A stretch of 64,000 nt of DNA from Paraburkholderia rhynchosiae (GTDB taxonomy: Bacteria > Pseudomonadota > Gammaproteobacteria > Burkholderiales > Burkholderiaceae). Within the stretch, counting starts at the first letter, position 1, and each line of letters starts with the position of its first letter. The stretch covers positions 1-64,000 of the forward strand of contig NZ_PNXY01000008.1 in assembly GCF_002879865.1 (NCBI RefSeq). Direction: 5' to 3'. The translations under genes and the position numbers were made by a program. Below, piece by piece: positions 25,900-35,048 of the stretch. A model generated the notes under the pieces. That model was given only the letters and a program-made list of their open reading frames with translations, did not search any database and was not told where the DNA came from.

Positions 25900-26319
25900 T
25901 TATTTCGCGTCGATGGCCTGCAGATCGCCGGGCTTGATCTGCCCGTCCGAGCGCCCTTTCAGATAGGCGTAAAGATTCTCCCAGTTCTTCTGCATCATCT
26001 GGCTGGAACTGAAGTCGGGCATGCCCTTCTCGACCCGCCCACCGAATACGGTGCGGTGAAATTCGTTCTTGTCGAGCGTCTTGAACGCTTCGACCAGCGA
26101 CGGTCCCACCATGCCCTGCTGCTGCGCGCCGTGGCAGCGTTCACAGGCAAGCGCGCGCCAGGTCTTCCATCCTTGCAACGTGTTGCTGTCCACCTTGCTG
26201 CCATCGACCACCTTGTACGCCACCTGGGCAATCGCGGGATTGGTCTGGGCGTACGTGACAGGCAGCACGACGAAAAGGACGGGCACCACCGCCCGCAACA
26301 AGATTGATCGGCCTTTCAT
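25900..26319 (-). CDS. xoxG: XoxG, c-type cytochrome electron acceptor of XoxF
   Basis: 139 residues from the ATG at 26319, which has GGAGAC about 11 nt upstream. A signal peptide (LLRAVVPVLFVVLPVTYA) precedes one haem-binding motif CERCH (residues 59-63). The likely sixth ligand is Met100 in EKGMPDF. It is a monohaem cytochrome cL-type protein that takes electrons from the PQQ of XoxF. It lies between xoxF and xoxJ, the usual xoxFGJ order. Confidence 0.9.
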   Translation of the reverse strand: MKGRSILLRAVVPVLFVVLPVTYAQTNPAIAQVAYKVVDGSKVDSNTLQGWKTWRALACERCHGAQQQGMVGPSLVEAFKTLDKNEFHRTVFGGRVEKGMPDFSSSQMMQKNWENLYAYLKGRSDGQIKPGDLQAIDAK

Positions 26320-26503
26320 ATGCAAACGTCTCCTTATTGATTAGGGCCGCGCCTCGATGCGTTTCACCGGCGCATCCGTGCAACCGCGCGGACCCGATAA
26401 CTCGTATGCAAAACTGTATTTAACTGATTGGACTGAATCGCACTGCCGGCTGCCCGATACTTCACAAGGGCAAACCGGCCGCACGACTCAAACGGCCCGG
26501 CGT

Positions 26504-28321
26504 TTAACTGTTGCCGCCGGGAATGGCGAAGACAAAGAGCGTGCCGCCGAGCGCCGTGTACTTCGCGAGTTCACGATAACCGCCCACCGCGCCCAGGCCT
26601 TCAGTCGACTTCTCGAGACCCGCCGCCATGCCGATGCCGGCCCAGCCGCCAATGCCCGAGTAGACGCCTACATACTGCTTGCCCTGGTACTCGTACGTAA
26701 ACACGTTGCCGATGATCCCCGACGGGGTCTTGAAGCGCCACAGTTCCTTGCCGTCCTTGATGCGGACTGCCTTCAGGTAGCCTTCAAGCGTGCCGTAGAA
26801 GGCCACGCCGCCCGCAGTCGCGAGGGCGCCCGACCACACCGAGAACTTCTCCGGCTTGGACCAGACGATCTTGCCCTTCGAGGCATCCCACGCAATGAAA
26901 TTGCCCATCGCGTTCTGCTCGTTCGGGCCCGGATACATCGACAGCGTTGCGCCTACATATGGCTGACCGGACACGTAGTCGACATCGAACGGCTCATAGT
27001 CCATGCAGACGTGGTTGGTCGGCACGAGGAAGAGGCTCGAGTTCGGGTCATACGCCGCGGGCTGCTGGTCCTTCGAGCCGAGCGCCGCCGGACAGATGCC
27101 CTTCACGTTGTGGTCCGAGCCCGCTGCCTGCGTGGAATACGCCGCGTTGCGAATCGGCTTGCCGCTCTTCATGTCGACACGGTCGGCCCAGTTCACCGCC
27201 GGATCGAACTTCTGCGCGACGAGCAGTTGTCCAGTTTCGCGATTCAACGTGTAGCCGAAACCATTGCGGTCGAAGTGAACGATGGAAGGCACTTTCTTGC
27301 CGTCGATGTTCAGGTCCGACAGGATCATTTCATTCACGCCGTCGTAGTCCCACTCGTCGTGCGGCGTCATCTGATAGACCCACTTCGCCATGCCCGTATT
27401 CAGGTCGCGGGCCATGATCGACATCGACCACTTGTTGTCACCCGGACGTTGCGTCGGGTTCCATGTGCCCGGATTGCCGGTACCGTAGTAGACAAGGTTG
27501 AGCTTCGGATCCCACGCATACCAGCCCCACGTGGTGCCGCCGCCCAGCTTCCACTGATCGCCCTTCCAGGACTTCAGCGACGAATCCGCGCCCACCGGCA
27601 CCATCTTGCCGTCGGCGTAGGTCATCGTCTTGTCGGGGTCCATCAGCATGTCCTTGTCCGGGCCCGTGCTGTACGCGGTCCAGACCGGCTTGCCGGTTTT
27701 CACGTCATACGCGATCAGACGTCCGCGCACGCCGAACTCGCCACCCGAGATGCCGGTCAGCACCTTGTCGCCGAATACGTGCGGCGCATTGGTGTTGGTT
27801 TCGCCGGCTTTCGGGTTGCCGTTCTGCGCGGTCCAGACCACTTCGCCCGTTTTCGCGTTCAATGCGACGAGCTTGGTGTCGGCCTGTTGCAGGAAGATCT
27901 TGCCGTCGCCATACGCGAGCCCGCGATTGACCGTATCGCAACACATCACGGACACAACCGACTCATCCTGCTTCGGCTGATACTGCCAGAGGAATGTTTG
28001 ATCCTTCAGGTTGATCGCAATCACCTTGTTAGGGAACGGCGAGTGGATATACATCGTGTCGCCGATCACGAGCGGCGAGCCTTCATGGCCGCGCAGCACG
28101 CCGGTCGACATGGTCCAGGCGACCTGTAGTTTTCCGACGTTGTTTTCGTTGATCTGCTTGAGTGGGCTGTAGCGGTGATTCGCATAATCGCCTGCCTGCG
28201 CCGCCCAGTTCGACGGACTTTTGATGAGCCCATCGAGCTGCGAATCGGCCTGTGCAACGATAGAGCTCATGGCTGCCGACGCGAGGATCGCGAGCCCAAG
28301 AACCGTGGTGCGTAAGTTCAT
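26504..28321 (-). CDS. xoxF: XoxF, lanthanide-dependent PQQ methanol dehydrogenase
   Basis: A 605-residue periplasmic quinoprotein; signal peptide to about residue 25 (SSIVAQA). It oxidises methanol to formaldehyde. The vicinal disulfide is Cys127-Cys128 (VMCCDTV). Metal and active-site residues are Glu195 (GGEFGVRG), Asn283 (GTGNPG), Asp325 and, two residues on, Asp327 (EWDYDGVNE). The second aspartate is the lanthanide signature; calcium-dependent MxaF has Ala there. The tryptophan-docking repeats of the eight-blade propeller ([16 protein letters not shown]) are visible. It heads the minus-strand xox-mxa string. A 184-bp gap separates it from xoxG. Confidence 0.96.
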   Translation of the reverse strand: MNLRTTVLGLAILASAAMSSIVAQADSQLDGLIKSPSNWAAQAGDYANHRYSPLKQINENNVGKLQVAWTMSTGVLRGHEGSPLVIGDTMYIHSPFPNKVIAINLKDQTFLWQYQPKQDESVVSVMCCDTVNRGLAYGDGKIFLQQADTKLVALNAKTGEVVWTAQNGNPKAGETNTNAPHVFGDKVLTGISGGEFGVRGRLIAYDVKTGKPVWTAYSTGPDKDMLMDPDKTMTYADGKMVPVGADSSLKSWKGDQWKLGGGTTWGWYAWDPKLNLVYYGTGNPGTWNPTQRPGDNKWSMSIMARDLNTGMAKWVYQMTPHDEWDYDGVNEMILSDLNIDGKKVPSIVHFDRNGFGYTLNRETGQLLVAQKFDPAVNWADRVDMKSGKPIRNAAYSTQAAGSDHNVKGICPAALGSKDQQPAAYDPNSSLFLVPTNHVCMDYEPFDVDYVSGQPYVGATLSMYPGPNEQNAMGNFIAWDASKGKIVWSKPEKFSVWSGALATAGGVAFYGTLEGYLKAVRIKDGKELWRFKTPSGIIGNVFTYEYQGKQYVGVYSGIGGWAGIGMAAGLEKSTEGLGAVGGYRELAKYTALGGTLFVFAIPGGNS

Positions 28322-28462
28322 GTCTCCTCCAGAATGGTCTTGCTGTTCAACTCACGAATGACCCACGCTACCTCGTCGCACCGGGCGCGCCTTCACGGAT
28401 GCAGGGTAACGATCAGCGCCATGCCCCAATCGTTGTCGGGTTTTGCGGCGCATGACGGCCAA

Positions 28463-28479
28463 CGCATATTCCATGCCGG
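28463..28479 (-). promoter_or_regulatory. Weak candidate sigma-54 promoter upstream of xoxF
   Basis: The minus strand reads CCGGCATGGAATATGCG, with GG and GC ten bases apart, about 140 bp before the xoxF start. It matches 13 of 17 positions of the pqqA candidate at 52083. It departs from consensus in both boxes, so confidence is low. Confidence 0.3.
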
Positions 28480-28656
28480 TATTGCATCGAGACCGAACCG
28501 CGTTCGCCGCCAGAAGGCGGTCCGCAAACGCCGCGCGGGCACACCGCATCGAGCCGCGCGCCGCGCCTCGGGCCTCGCCGGCGCCGTTGCCCGATAGCCG
28601 TGTGACGTTCGCATGACGTCCACATGAAACGGCAATCGTGTGCGAGGCGCTTCGGC

Positions 28657-28675
28657 GGTGTCACTGGGTGACACC
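28657..28675. promoter_or_regulatory. Perfect 8-bp inverted repeat, candidate enhancer (UAS) for a sigma-54 activator
   Basis: GGTGTCAC, spacer TGG, GTGACACC. It lies about 105 bp upstream of the sigma-54 promoter at 28780 and between xoxF and the divergent pterin dehydratase gene, the usual spot for a bacterial enhancer-binding protein. Apart from this and the promoters, the 28322-28845 region shows no gene. Confidence 0.55.
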
Positions 28676-28779
28676 ACTGAAGCGCGGCATGTGGGACATA
28701 CTGTGTCATTCCCCGATACGAAGCGTGTCCGTCGCGAGGCATCCAGCGAGCGAACATCTTCGCCCGACGCGGCCTGCGA

Positions 28780-28796
28780 TTGGCCCGTCATTTGCA
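28780..28796 (+). promoter_or_regulatory. Sigma-54 (-24/-12) promoter of the H4MPT gene string
   Basis: TTGGCCCGTCATTTGCA. It matches the YTGGCACG-N4-TTGCW consensus at every defined base but one. It ends 50 bp before the start of the pterin dehydratase gene and points into the H4MPT genes. A sigma-54 activator gene lies in the same string at 38186. Confidence 0.68.
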
Positions 28797-28845
28797 GTGC
28801 AACATCGGTCTTACCGGCCGATCCAACATCCGCGGAGCAACGATC

Positions 28846-29256
28846 ATGGCAAATACGGAAAAGGTCTATTCCGACGACGAGATCCGGCAACGTCTCGCCG
28901 GTCCGCTACAGCACTGGTACATCGAAGACGGCTGGCTGCGGCGCAAATACCGCACGGAAGGCTGGAAGGGAACCTTGATGGTGGTGAACGCAGTGGGCCA
29001 TCTCGCGGAAGCCGCCTGGCATCACCCGGATCTCACGGTCTCCTATGCATTCGTAATCGTGAAACTCAAGACGCATACGGCGAAAGGCATCACGGACAAG
29101 GACTTCGCACTCGCCACCAAGATCGAGTCGTTCATCCAGTGGCAGCCGGCCACCGAAGGCGGTCCGCTCGAGGGCACGCCAAGCGACGACCAGCGCTTTC
29201 GCTACATCAAATACGACGCGCCGAAACCGGCCGAGGGAACCGCCGCGGGCGGCTAG
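28846..29256 (+). CDS. Pterin-4a-carbinolamine dehydratase-like protein
   Basis: 136 residues from the ATG at 28846 (GGAGCAACGATC ahead). The core WYIEDGWLRRKYRTEGWKG and EAAWHHPDLTVSYAFVIVKLKTH holds the two adjacent histidines and downstream DKDFALATKIE of the PhhB/DCoH family. Members dehydrate 4a-hydroxypterins; homologues next to H4MPT genes in methylotrophs are thought to act in methanopterin metabolism. It is first gene after the sigma-54 promoter. Confidence 0.82.
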   Translation: MANTEKVYSDDEIRQRLAGPLQHWYIEDGWLRRKYRTEGWKGTLMVVNAVGHLAEAAWHHPDLTVSYAFVIVKLKTHTAKGITDKDFALATKIESFIQWQPATEGGPLEGTPSDDQRFRYIKYDAPKPAEGTAAGG

Positions 29257-29406
29257 AACCAGGCGTCGCGCCGCGGGCCTGGTACGGCTTTCGCTTGAAG
29301 TCGTCCGCCGGCCCGCCGCGCCACGGCATACGCTGTCGCCACGGCGGCTCTTGCGGTCCACCCGGCTCAGGCAACATCGAGCCACGCACGAACAAGGACA
29401 CTCGCA

Positions 29407-30435
29407 ATGCAGCTTCACGTTCGCCGCCTTCCGCCTGATGCCACCGTGACGGTCGATGCACCGGCGCGGCTGCATCTGGGCTTCCTCGACCCGAACGCTT
29501 CGCTTGGACGCGCGTTCGGCAGTCTCGGACTCGTGATCGACGGCGGCGGCACGCGCGTCGAAGCACGGCTCGCCGAACGGGATCGCATTGGCGGCGCGGT
29601 GAGCGATGCGGAGCGCGAGCGCATCGCGGTCTGCCTCGAACGGCTTCACGCCGCCTATGACCCGACGCCCGTCGCCATCGACATTGCCCAGACGCCGCGC
29701 GCCCACGCCGGCCTCGGATCGGGGACGCAACTCGCGCTCGCCGTCGGCATGGCGTTCGTTCGTCTGCTGGGCCACGTCGCTACCAGCGCGGAACTGGCGA
29801 ACCTGCTCGGACGCGGCGCGCGCTCGGGCATCGGTGTGCTCGGCTTCGATTCGGGCGGCCTGCTGGTGGATGGCGGACCGTCGGGCGATCTGCATCCGGG
29901 CGTGCCGCCGCTGCTCGCGCGCCAGCCGTTTCCCGAGAACTGGCGGGTGCTGCTCGTCAGCGACAACGCCCGCGAAGGCCTGCACGGCGCCGACGAACGG
30001 CGCGGTCTCGCCGCGCTCGCGCCGTTCCCGCAGAGACTCGCCGCGCATCTGTGCCACCTCGTGCTGATGAAGATTCTGCCGGGCGCCGCCGAGCGCAACA
30101 TTGTGCCCTTCGCGCACGGACTGACCGAAATGCAGCAGACCATTGGCGAATACTTCGCGCCCGTGCAAGGCGGCGTGTTCGCGAGTCCCGACGTCGAACG
30201 CGCGCTGCGCGCCGTGGCCGCGCAGAGAACCGCGGGCATCGGCCAGAGCTCGTGGGGGCCGACGGGTTTTGCGATCGTCGGCAGCGCGCGTGACGCCGAG
30301 TGTGCGCTCGCCGCCGCCCGCGAGGCCACGCGCGGCATGCCGCATATCGAATGCACGCTCGTCGCCGGACGGAATCGCGGCGCGACCGTACGCTCCGCGC
30401 AAGCGCGGCAGCACCAGCGCATCGACGCAGCATGA
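29407..30435 (+). CDS. mptG: Beta-ribofuranosylaminobenzene 5'-phosphate synthase
   Basis: A 342-residue GHMP-kinase-fold enzyme. APARLHLGFLDPNASLGRAFGSLGLVID at the N-terminus (in family style), the glycine-rich PRAHAGLGSGTQLALAVG, and SGIGVLGFDSGGLLVDGG are diagnostic of RFAP synthase. It joins 4-hydroxy- or 4-aminobenzoate to PRPP, the first committed step of (tetrahydro)methanopterin synthesis. Its presence is a marker for H4MPT-dependent C1 metabolism in bacteria. Confidence 0.93.
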   Translation: MQLHVRRLPPDATVTVDAPARLHLGFLDPNASLGRAFGSLGLVIDGGGTRVEARLAERDRIGGAVSDAERERIAVCLERLHAAYDPTPVAIDIAQTPRAHAGLGSGTQLALAVGMAFVRLLGHVATSAELANLLGRGARSGIGVLGFDSGGLLVDGGPSGDLHPGVPPLLARQPFPENWRVLLVSDNAREGLHGADERRGLAALAPFPQRLAAHLCHLVLMKILPGAAERNIVPFAHGLTEMQQTIGEYFAPVQGGVFASPDVERALRAVAAQRTAGIGQSSWGPTGFAIVGSARDAECALAAAREATRGMPHIECTLVAGRNRGATVRSAQARQHQRIDAA

Positions 30436-30472
30436 AGTGCCTTTACTCCTCGCCGAGGCCCGCGCACCGGGC

Positions 30473-30554
30473 GGCCCATGAACGGGCGGTTCACGAACGC
30501 TCGCCCCACGAATGGGCGGCCCACGATTGGGCGGCCCACGAACAGGCGGCACGC
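30473..30554. repeat. Short degenerate tandem repeat (about 18 bp unit)
   Basis: Four to five units of the type GGGCGGCCCACGAA follow one another in the 288-bp gap between mptG and mtdB. No gene or promoter is evident in the gap. Confidence 0.6.
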
Positions 30555-30723
30555 CCGGCGCGCCCCGCCGGCGACGCAACGGCACACAGCACCATGCGGC
30601 ATACACGGCATCGGCGCGATATGCGCCATATGTGTCACACGTTGCCCATGCGCCCGCGCGCGGCAGCTATCAGCCCTTCCGCTGCGCAGACCACGAGATC
30701 GCCACTGAAACGAGCCCCCTGCC

Positions 30724-31665
30724 ATGTCCGACATCACTGAAAAACCCGCTGAAAGGCCCTACATTCTTCACATGTTCACGGCCACCCCGCAGATGAGTCC
30801 GTTCGACGTGAACATGGCCGCCGACGCCGGCTATCAGATCATCGTGCCGTATTGCGACGTCGAAGCCGGGATGGTCGCCAATCTGACTCAGGACGCGATC
30901 TTCTCGCGCGGCCCGAAAGGCGTGGCGCGCACCGGCATCTTCATCGGCGGGCGCGATGTGATGCTTGCCGCCGACATGCTCGACACTGCGCGCAAGGCCA
31001 TGGTCCCGCCGTTCGAAGTGTCGGTGTTCGCCGATCCAAGCGGCGCGTACACGACCGCGGCCGCGCTCGTCGCGCTGGCCGAGCGGCATCTGACGAAGGC
31101 GTACGGGATGGAACTGGGCGGCAAGCGCGTGCTGATTCTCGGCGGCACGGGCGCTGTCGGGCGCGTGGCCGCGGCGATGGCGGCCTCGCTCGGCGCAGAT
31201 GTGTCGATTGCGAGCCATTCCGACCAGGCGCGTGCGGTGCGCGTGAGCGACGACCTCAATCAGCGCTTCGGCATCGTGACCAAGGGTGTGAGCACGGCCA
31301 CCCCCGCCGAGCTGCGCACGGTGCTGGGCGAAGCCGAGATCGTGCTGGCGACCGCCGTCGCCGGCGTGCAGGTGGTGAGCCGCGAGGATCTCGAACATGC
31401 CCGCCATCTGCTGATCGCCGCCGATGTCAACGCCGTGCCGCCCGAAGGCATTGCCGGCGTGAACGTGATGAACGACGGCAAGCCGATCGAGGGCGTGCCG
31501 ACTGCCGGCGGCGCAATCGGTATCGGCGCGCTGGCGATCGGCAACGTCAAGTATCAGGTGGAACACCGGCTCTTCACGCGGATGCGCACGGGCGGGAAGC
31601 CCGTTTATCTGAGTTTTCCCCAAGCGTTCGACGAGGCCCGCGCCGTCGCGGCCGGTCTCGGTTGA
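30724..31665 (+). CDS. mtdB: NAD(P)-dependent methylene-H4MPT dehydrogenase
   Basis: A 313-residue MtdB. N-terminal ILHMFTATPQMSPFDVNMAADAGY and VAGMVANLTQDAIFSRGP-like residues form the H4MPT-binding domain; the Rossmann motif is RVLILGGTGAVGRVAAAMAA, and AADVNAVPPEGIAGV lies near the end. It oxidises methylene-H4MPT to methenyl-H4MPT in the cytoplasm, between Fae and Mch in formaldehyde oxidation. MtdA, the related H4F enzyme, is not in the window. Confidence 0.94.
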   Translation: MSDITEKPAERPYILHMFTATPQMSPFDVNMAADAGYQIIVPYCDVEAGMVANLTQDAIFSRGPKGVARTGIFIGGRDVMLAADMLDTARKAMVPPFEVSVFADPSGAYTTAAALVALAERHLTKAYGMELGGKRVLILGGTGAVGRVAAAMAASLGADVSIASHSDQARAVRVSDDLNQRFGIVTKGVSTATPAELRTVLGEAEIVLATAVAGVQVVSREDLEHARHLLIAADVNAVPPEGIAGVNVMNDGKPIEGVPTAGGAIGIGALAIGNVKYQVEHRLFTRMRTGGKPVYLSFPQAFDEARAVAAGLG

Positions 31666-31745
31666 GCGGCGGGTTGTGCGGAATTTTGCCCGACACCTTG
31701 CATGACCCATTACATAGGCGGCATTGCGCCGTTGCTGGAGCAACC

Positions 31746-32981
31746 ATGAATTCGCGTCCATCTTCATCGCGTACGCCGTTCGTCGCGGTGGCCGGACAGT
31801 CCGCACGGATGCTCGCGCAATCCGCCGCGCGTGCGGGCTTGCGCGTCGTTGCGCTCGATGTGTTCGGCGATCGCGACACCCTCGATGCATCGGAGCTGTG
31901 GTTCGACATCGGCGGCGCGCCGTTGTCGATCGACGCCGCGCGGCTCACCGACGCTCTAGAACGCAGCGCGCGGCTGCCGGGCATGATCGGCTGGATCGAC
32001 GGCAGCGGCCTCGAGCCGTTCGTCGCACAAGTGTGCAGCGTGCCTGGCCTGCCGCGCTTCATTGGCAATTCCGTCGACGCAAGCGCCGCGGTGCGCGATC
32101 CGCGGCGCTTTTTCGCGCTGCTGGGCGAACTCGATATTCCGCATCCGCCGGTCGCCTTCACGCGGCCCGCGCTTGCGCAAGGCTGGCTGGTCAAGCGTGC
32201 CGACGGTTGCGGCGGGACGCATGTCGAACCGCTCGCCACGCTCGCCCCGGCCTCCGATATGCGCGTTCCCGCGCAAGCCTATTTCCAGCGGCAAAGCCGC
32301 GGCCGCGCGCTGTCGGCCCTGTTCATCGCCGCTCGCGGCAGCGCGCGCGTGATCGGCTTCGCGGAACAGCTCACGTGCAGAATGGGCAACCTGCCTTTCG
32401 TGCACGCGGGATCGATCGGTCCGATCGATCTGCCGTCTCATGTCGAGGTGCGTGTGCGCGCGGCGATCGCCGCGCTTTGCGCGCGCGTCGGCCTTACCGG
32501 CATCAATAGCTGCGATTTTCTGCTCGACGGCGATTCGTTCGAACTGCTCGAAATCAACACGCGCCCTTCATCGACGATGACGCTCTACGAGAGCGCGTCG
32601 CCAGATGCATGGCCGCGCGGCCTGCTCGCGTGTCATATCGACGCCTGCCGTCACGGCCGTCTGCCTGCGGAGCCAGCGCGCGCGACATGGCGCGCCGGTC
32701 AACGGGTGCTGTTCGCGCCGCACCCCTTCACGGTCTCGCAAGCGTTCAGCGACGCCTGCATGCGCGACCCGCGCTGCCGCGACGTGCCGATGCCCGGCAC
32801 ATGGATCGAAGCAGGCCAGCCGGTCTGCACGCTGCTCGTGCGCGCGGCTTCGGTGGATGCGGTGCGCTATGCGCTCGACGCGCAGCACGCGCTGGTTCTG
32901 CAACGAATCGAAACCTGCCATGAGCCTGGCCATGAGCCCTGTTATGAGCCCGACTATGCCTTCATCCACTGCCACTCCTGA
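31746..32981 (+). CDS. ATP-grasp protein of the H4MPT gene cluster
   Basis: 411 residues from the ATG at 31746; the longer open frame upstream is a shadow of mtdB. It has an N-terminal dinucleotide-like fold (FVAVAGQSARMLAQSAARAGL), a central ATP-grasp domain (WLVKRADGCGGTHVEPL, AYFQRQSRGRALSALFIA) and the metal-binding NSCDFLLDGDSFELLEINTRPS. The C-terminal end is rich in HEP/YEP units. Homologues are fixed members of H4MPT clusters in methylotrophs and probably add an amino acid or carboxylate to the cofactor; exact role unknown to me. It overlaps mch by 62 bp. Confidence 0.78.
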   Translation: MNSRPSSSRTPFVAVAGQSARMLAQSAARAGLRVVALDVFGDRDTLDASELWFDIGGAPLSIDAARLTDALERSARLPGMIGWIDGSGLEPFVAQVCSVPGLPRFIGNSVDASAAVRDPRRFFALLGELDIPHPPVAFTRPALAQGWLVKRADGCGGTHVEPLATLAPASDMRVPAQAYFQRQSRGRALSALFIAARGSARVIGFAEQLTCRMGNLPFVHAGSIGPIDLPSHVEVRVRAAIAALCARVGLTGINSCDFLLDGDSFELLEINTRPSSTMTLYESASPDAWPRGLLACHIDACRHGRLPAEPARATWRAGQRVLFAPHPFTVSQAFSDACMRDPRCRDVPMPGTWIEAGQPVCTLLVRAASVDAVRYALDAQHALVLQRIETCHEPGHEPCYEPDYAFIHCHS

Positions 32982-33987
32982 CGAATCCACGCCGCCGCTC
33001 GCGGATGCCGCCGCGCTGAGCGTCAACGCCCTCAGCGAACGCCTCGTTGCGCGCCTCGTGGACGATGCGCCGCGCTTCGGCGTCGCCGTCAGCCGCACGG
33101 AGAACGGCACGGCGCTCGTCGATGCAGGCGTGGCCGCGCCCGGCAGCGTCGCGGCAGGCGTGCTGATCGCGCGCATCTGCATGGGCGGCCTTGGCCACGT
33201 GACGGTGCGCGAGAGCCTGGACGCACAGCCGCTGTGGCCGAGCACAATCGAAGTCCGCACGTCGTGGCCGGTACTTGCCTGCCTCGCCAGCCAATACGCG
33301 GGATGGAGCCTCGCCGCGACGAAGGAACAGACGGGCGGCAAGAAGTTCTTTTCGCTCGGCTCGGGCCCGGCGCGCGCGCTTGCCGTCAAGGAGCCGCTTT
33401 TTGCAGAACTCGGCTATCGCGATTATCACGAGCGCGGCGTGCTGGTGCTCGAAGTGGACCGGCTGCCGCCGCAGGTCGTCATCGACAAGGTGCTGCACGA
33501 CTGCGGCCTCGCGCCCGAACGGTTGACACTTGTGACGACGCCGACACAGTCTGTGGCGGGAACGGTGCAGGTGGTGGCGCGAGTGGTCGAAGTGGCGATG
33601 CACAAGACGCACGTGCTCGGCGTCGCGCTAGACGAAATCGTGGAAGCCGGCGGTTCGGCGCCCCTGCCGCCGCCCGCGCCGGACGGCATTCAGGCGATGG
33701 GCCGCACCAACGACGCGATCCTGTACGGCGGCCGCGTGCATCTGACGGTGAAGCACGATGCGGTCGCAAGGCGGCTCGCCGCCGAACTGCCCGCGTCGAA
33801 CTCGCGCGACCATGGCCGTCCGTTCGCGGACATCTTCACGTCGTTCAACTACGACTTCTATCAGATCGATCCTGCGCTGTTCGCTCCAGCCGAAGTGTGG
33901 GTCAGCAGCCTCGAAAGCGGCGCAACGTATCACGGTGGCGCCACCGACGCGGCCTTGCTGCACGATCAATGGAACGGCAAGCCATGA
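32920..33987 (+). CDS. mch: Methenyl-H4MPT cyclohydrolase
   Basis: 355 residues from the ATG at 32920, or 343 from 32956. Four in-frame ATGs occur at 12-bp spacing (32920, 32932, 32944, 32956) in a tandem repeat. The conserved protein starts around LSVNALSERLVARLVDD. Family blocks are AGVLIARICMGGLGHV, EQTGGKKFFSLGSGPARAL, TPTQSVAGTVQVVARVVEVAMHK, and GRPFADIFTSFNYDFYQIDP. It hydrolyses methenyl-H4MPT to formyl-H4MPT. Family members are about 320-330 residues, so the last ATG may be the true start. Confidence 0.93.
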   Translation: MSLAMSPVMSPTMPSSTATPDESTPPLADAAALSVNALSERLVARLVDDAPRFGVAVSRTENGTALVDAGVAAPGSVAAGVLIARICMGGLGHVTVRESLDAQPLWPSTIEVRTSWPVLACLASQYAGWSLAATKEQTGGKKFFSLGSGPARALAVKEPLFAELGYRDYHERGVLVLEVDRLPPQVVIDKVLHDCGLAPERLTLVTTPTQSVAGTVQVVARVVEVAMHKTHVLGVALDEIVEAGGSAPLPPPAPDGIQAMGRTNDAILYGGRVHLTVKHDAVARRLAAELPASNSRDHGRPFADIFTSFNYDFYQIDPALFAPAEVWVSSLESGATYHGGATDAALLHDQWNGKP

Positions 33988-35048
33988 GCCTGCCTTTACC
34001 GCTGGTTTCCGCCGACCCCGCCTCCCGCAGAGACGGCACTGCGTCGGGTGCGCAAGGCCCGCTGCGCATCGCGATCATGGCCGACGAAACCGGCTGGCAC
34101 ACCGGACGCCTGAAAAAGGCCTTCCGCGCGCGCGGCGCGGAAGCGCGCTGCATCGATCTGGCCGACTGCCGGTTCGATACGACGTGGGAGCCGCATGGGC
34201 TGGTGCTGCCTGGCTTCGGCCATACGCTGCCCGACGCGGTGTTCGTGCGCGGCATCGCCGGCGGCACCTTCGAGCAGGTCACGCTGCGCCTCGGCATCCT
34301 GCATGCGCTGCGCGAATCGGGCGTGCCGGTCTACAACGACGCGCGCGCGATCGAACGCAGTGTCGATAAATCGATGACGAGCTTCTTGCTGCATCGCCAC
34401 GGCGTGCCCACGCCCGCGACATGGGCCGGCGAATCGGCCGCGTCCGCGCAGCGTGTGCTGATGCGCGAAGCCGCGGCAGGGCGCCAGGTCGTGCTCAAAC
34501 CGCTGTTCGGCTCGCAAGGCCATGGACTCAAACGGCTCGGCGCACGAAAGACGCCCCCTCGCACGCTTGCGCCGCTGCCCTCGCTGAAGCCGTACGGCCA
34601 AGTGGCGTATCTCCAGCGTTATGTCGATGGCGGCCATCCGGGCTTCGACTGGCGCGTGCTGGTGATCGGCGGACGCGCGGTCGCGGCGATGCGGCGCGTC
34701 GGCGGAAAGGACTGGATTCACAACTTCGCGCAGGGCGCCGTATGCGAAGCGGCCGAGCTCGACGCCCCGCTCGCGCAAACCGCCGTGCGCGCCACCGAGG
34801 CGCTCGGGCTCGACTATGCGGGCGTCGACCTGATTCCCGATCCGCACGATGCCGCCACGCCGCTCGTGCTCGAAGTCAATGGCGTGGCGGCATGGCGCGG
34901 CCTGCAATCGGTGACGTCGATCGACGTCGCAGCGGCACTCGTCGACGATTTGCTGCTTCGCAAACTGCCCGCGCAACGCCAGGCGCTCGCGCAGAGCGGC
35001 GACGCAGCGGCGACGGCGGTCCTGGCGCTGCATGGACGACATGGCTGA
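33984..35048 (+). CDS. RimK-type ATP-grasp ligase of the H4MPT cluster
   Basis: 354 residues; its ATG overlaps the mch stop (ATGA). The ATP-grasp core shows KSMTSFLLHRHGVPTPATW, VVLKPLFGSQGHGLKRLG, VAYLQRYVDGGHPGFDWRVLVIGG and PLVLEVNGVAAWRGLQ. RimK-like enzymes attach glutamate through amide bonds, and the archaeal relative MptN adds glutamate to tetrahydromethanopterin. Here it may modify H4MPT or methylofuran; methylofuran of methylotrophs carries a polyglutamate chain. Which one is open. Confidence 0.78.
   Translation: MSLPLPLVSADPASRRDGTASGAQGPLRIAIMADETGWHTGRLKKAFRARGAEARCIDLADCRFDTTWEPHGLVLPGFGHTLPDAVFVRGIAGGTFEQVTLRLGILHALRESGVPVYNDARAIERSVDKSMTSFLLHRHGVPTPATWAGESAASAQRVLMREAAAGRQVVLKPLFGSQGHGLKRLGARKTPPRTLAPLPSLKPYGQVAYLQRYVDGGHPGFDWRVLVIGGRAVAAMRRVGGKDWIHNFAQGAVCEAAELDAPLAQTAVRATEALGLDYAGVDLIPDPHDAATPLVLEVNGVAAWRGLQSVTSIDVAAALVDDLLLRKLPAQRQALAQSGDAAATAVLALHGRHG

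Noticed and set aside
26357..28129. Open frame of 590 codons on the plus strand opposite xoxF
   Set aside because: Antisense to xoxF, no recognisable motif, basic low-complexity translation.
30473..30554. CRISPR-like short repeats
   Set aside because: Units are about 18 bp, degenerate and directly adjacent, with no unique spacers and no cas genes.
28906..30606. Open frame of 566 codons on the minus strand opposite mptG
   Set aside because: No domain, Arg-rich, opposite the well-supported RFAP synthase gene.
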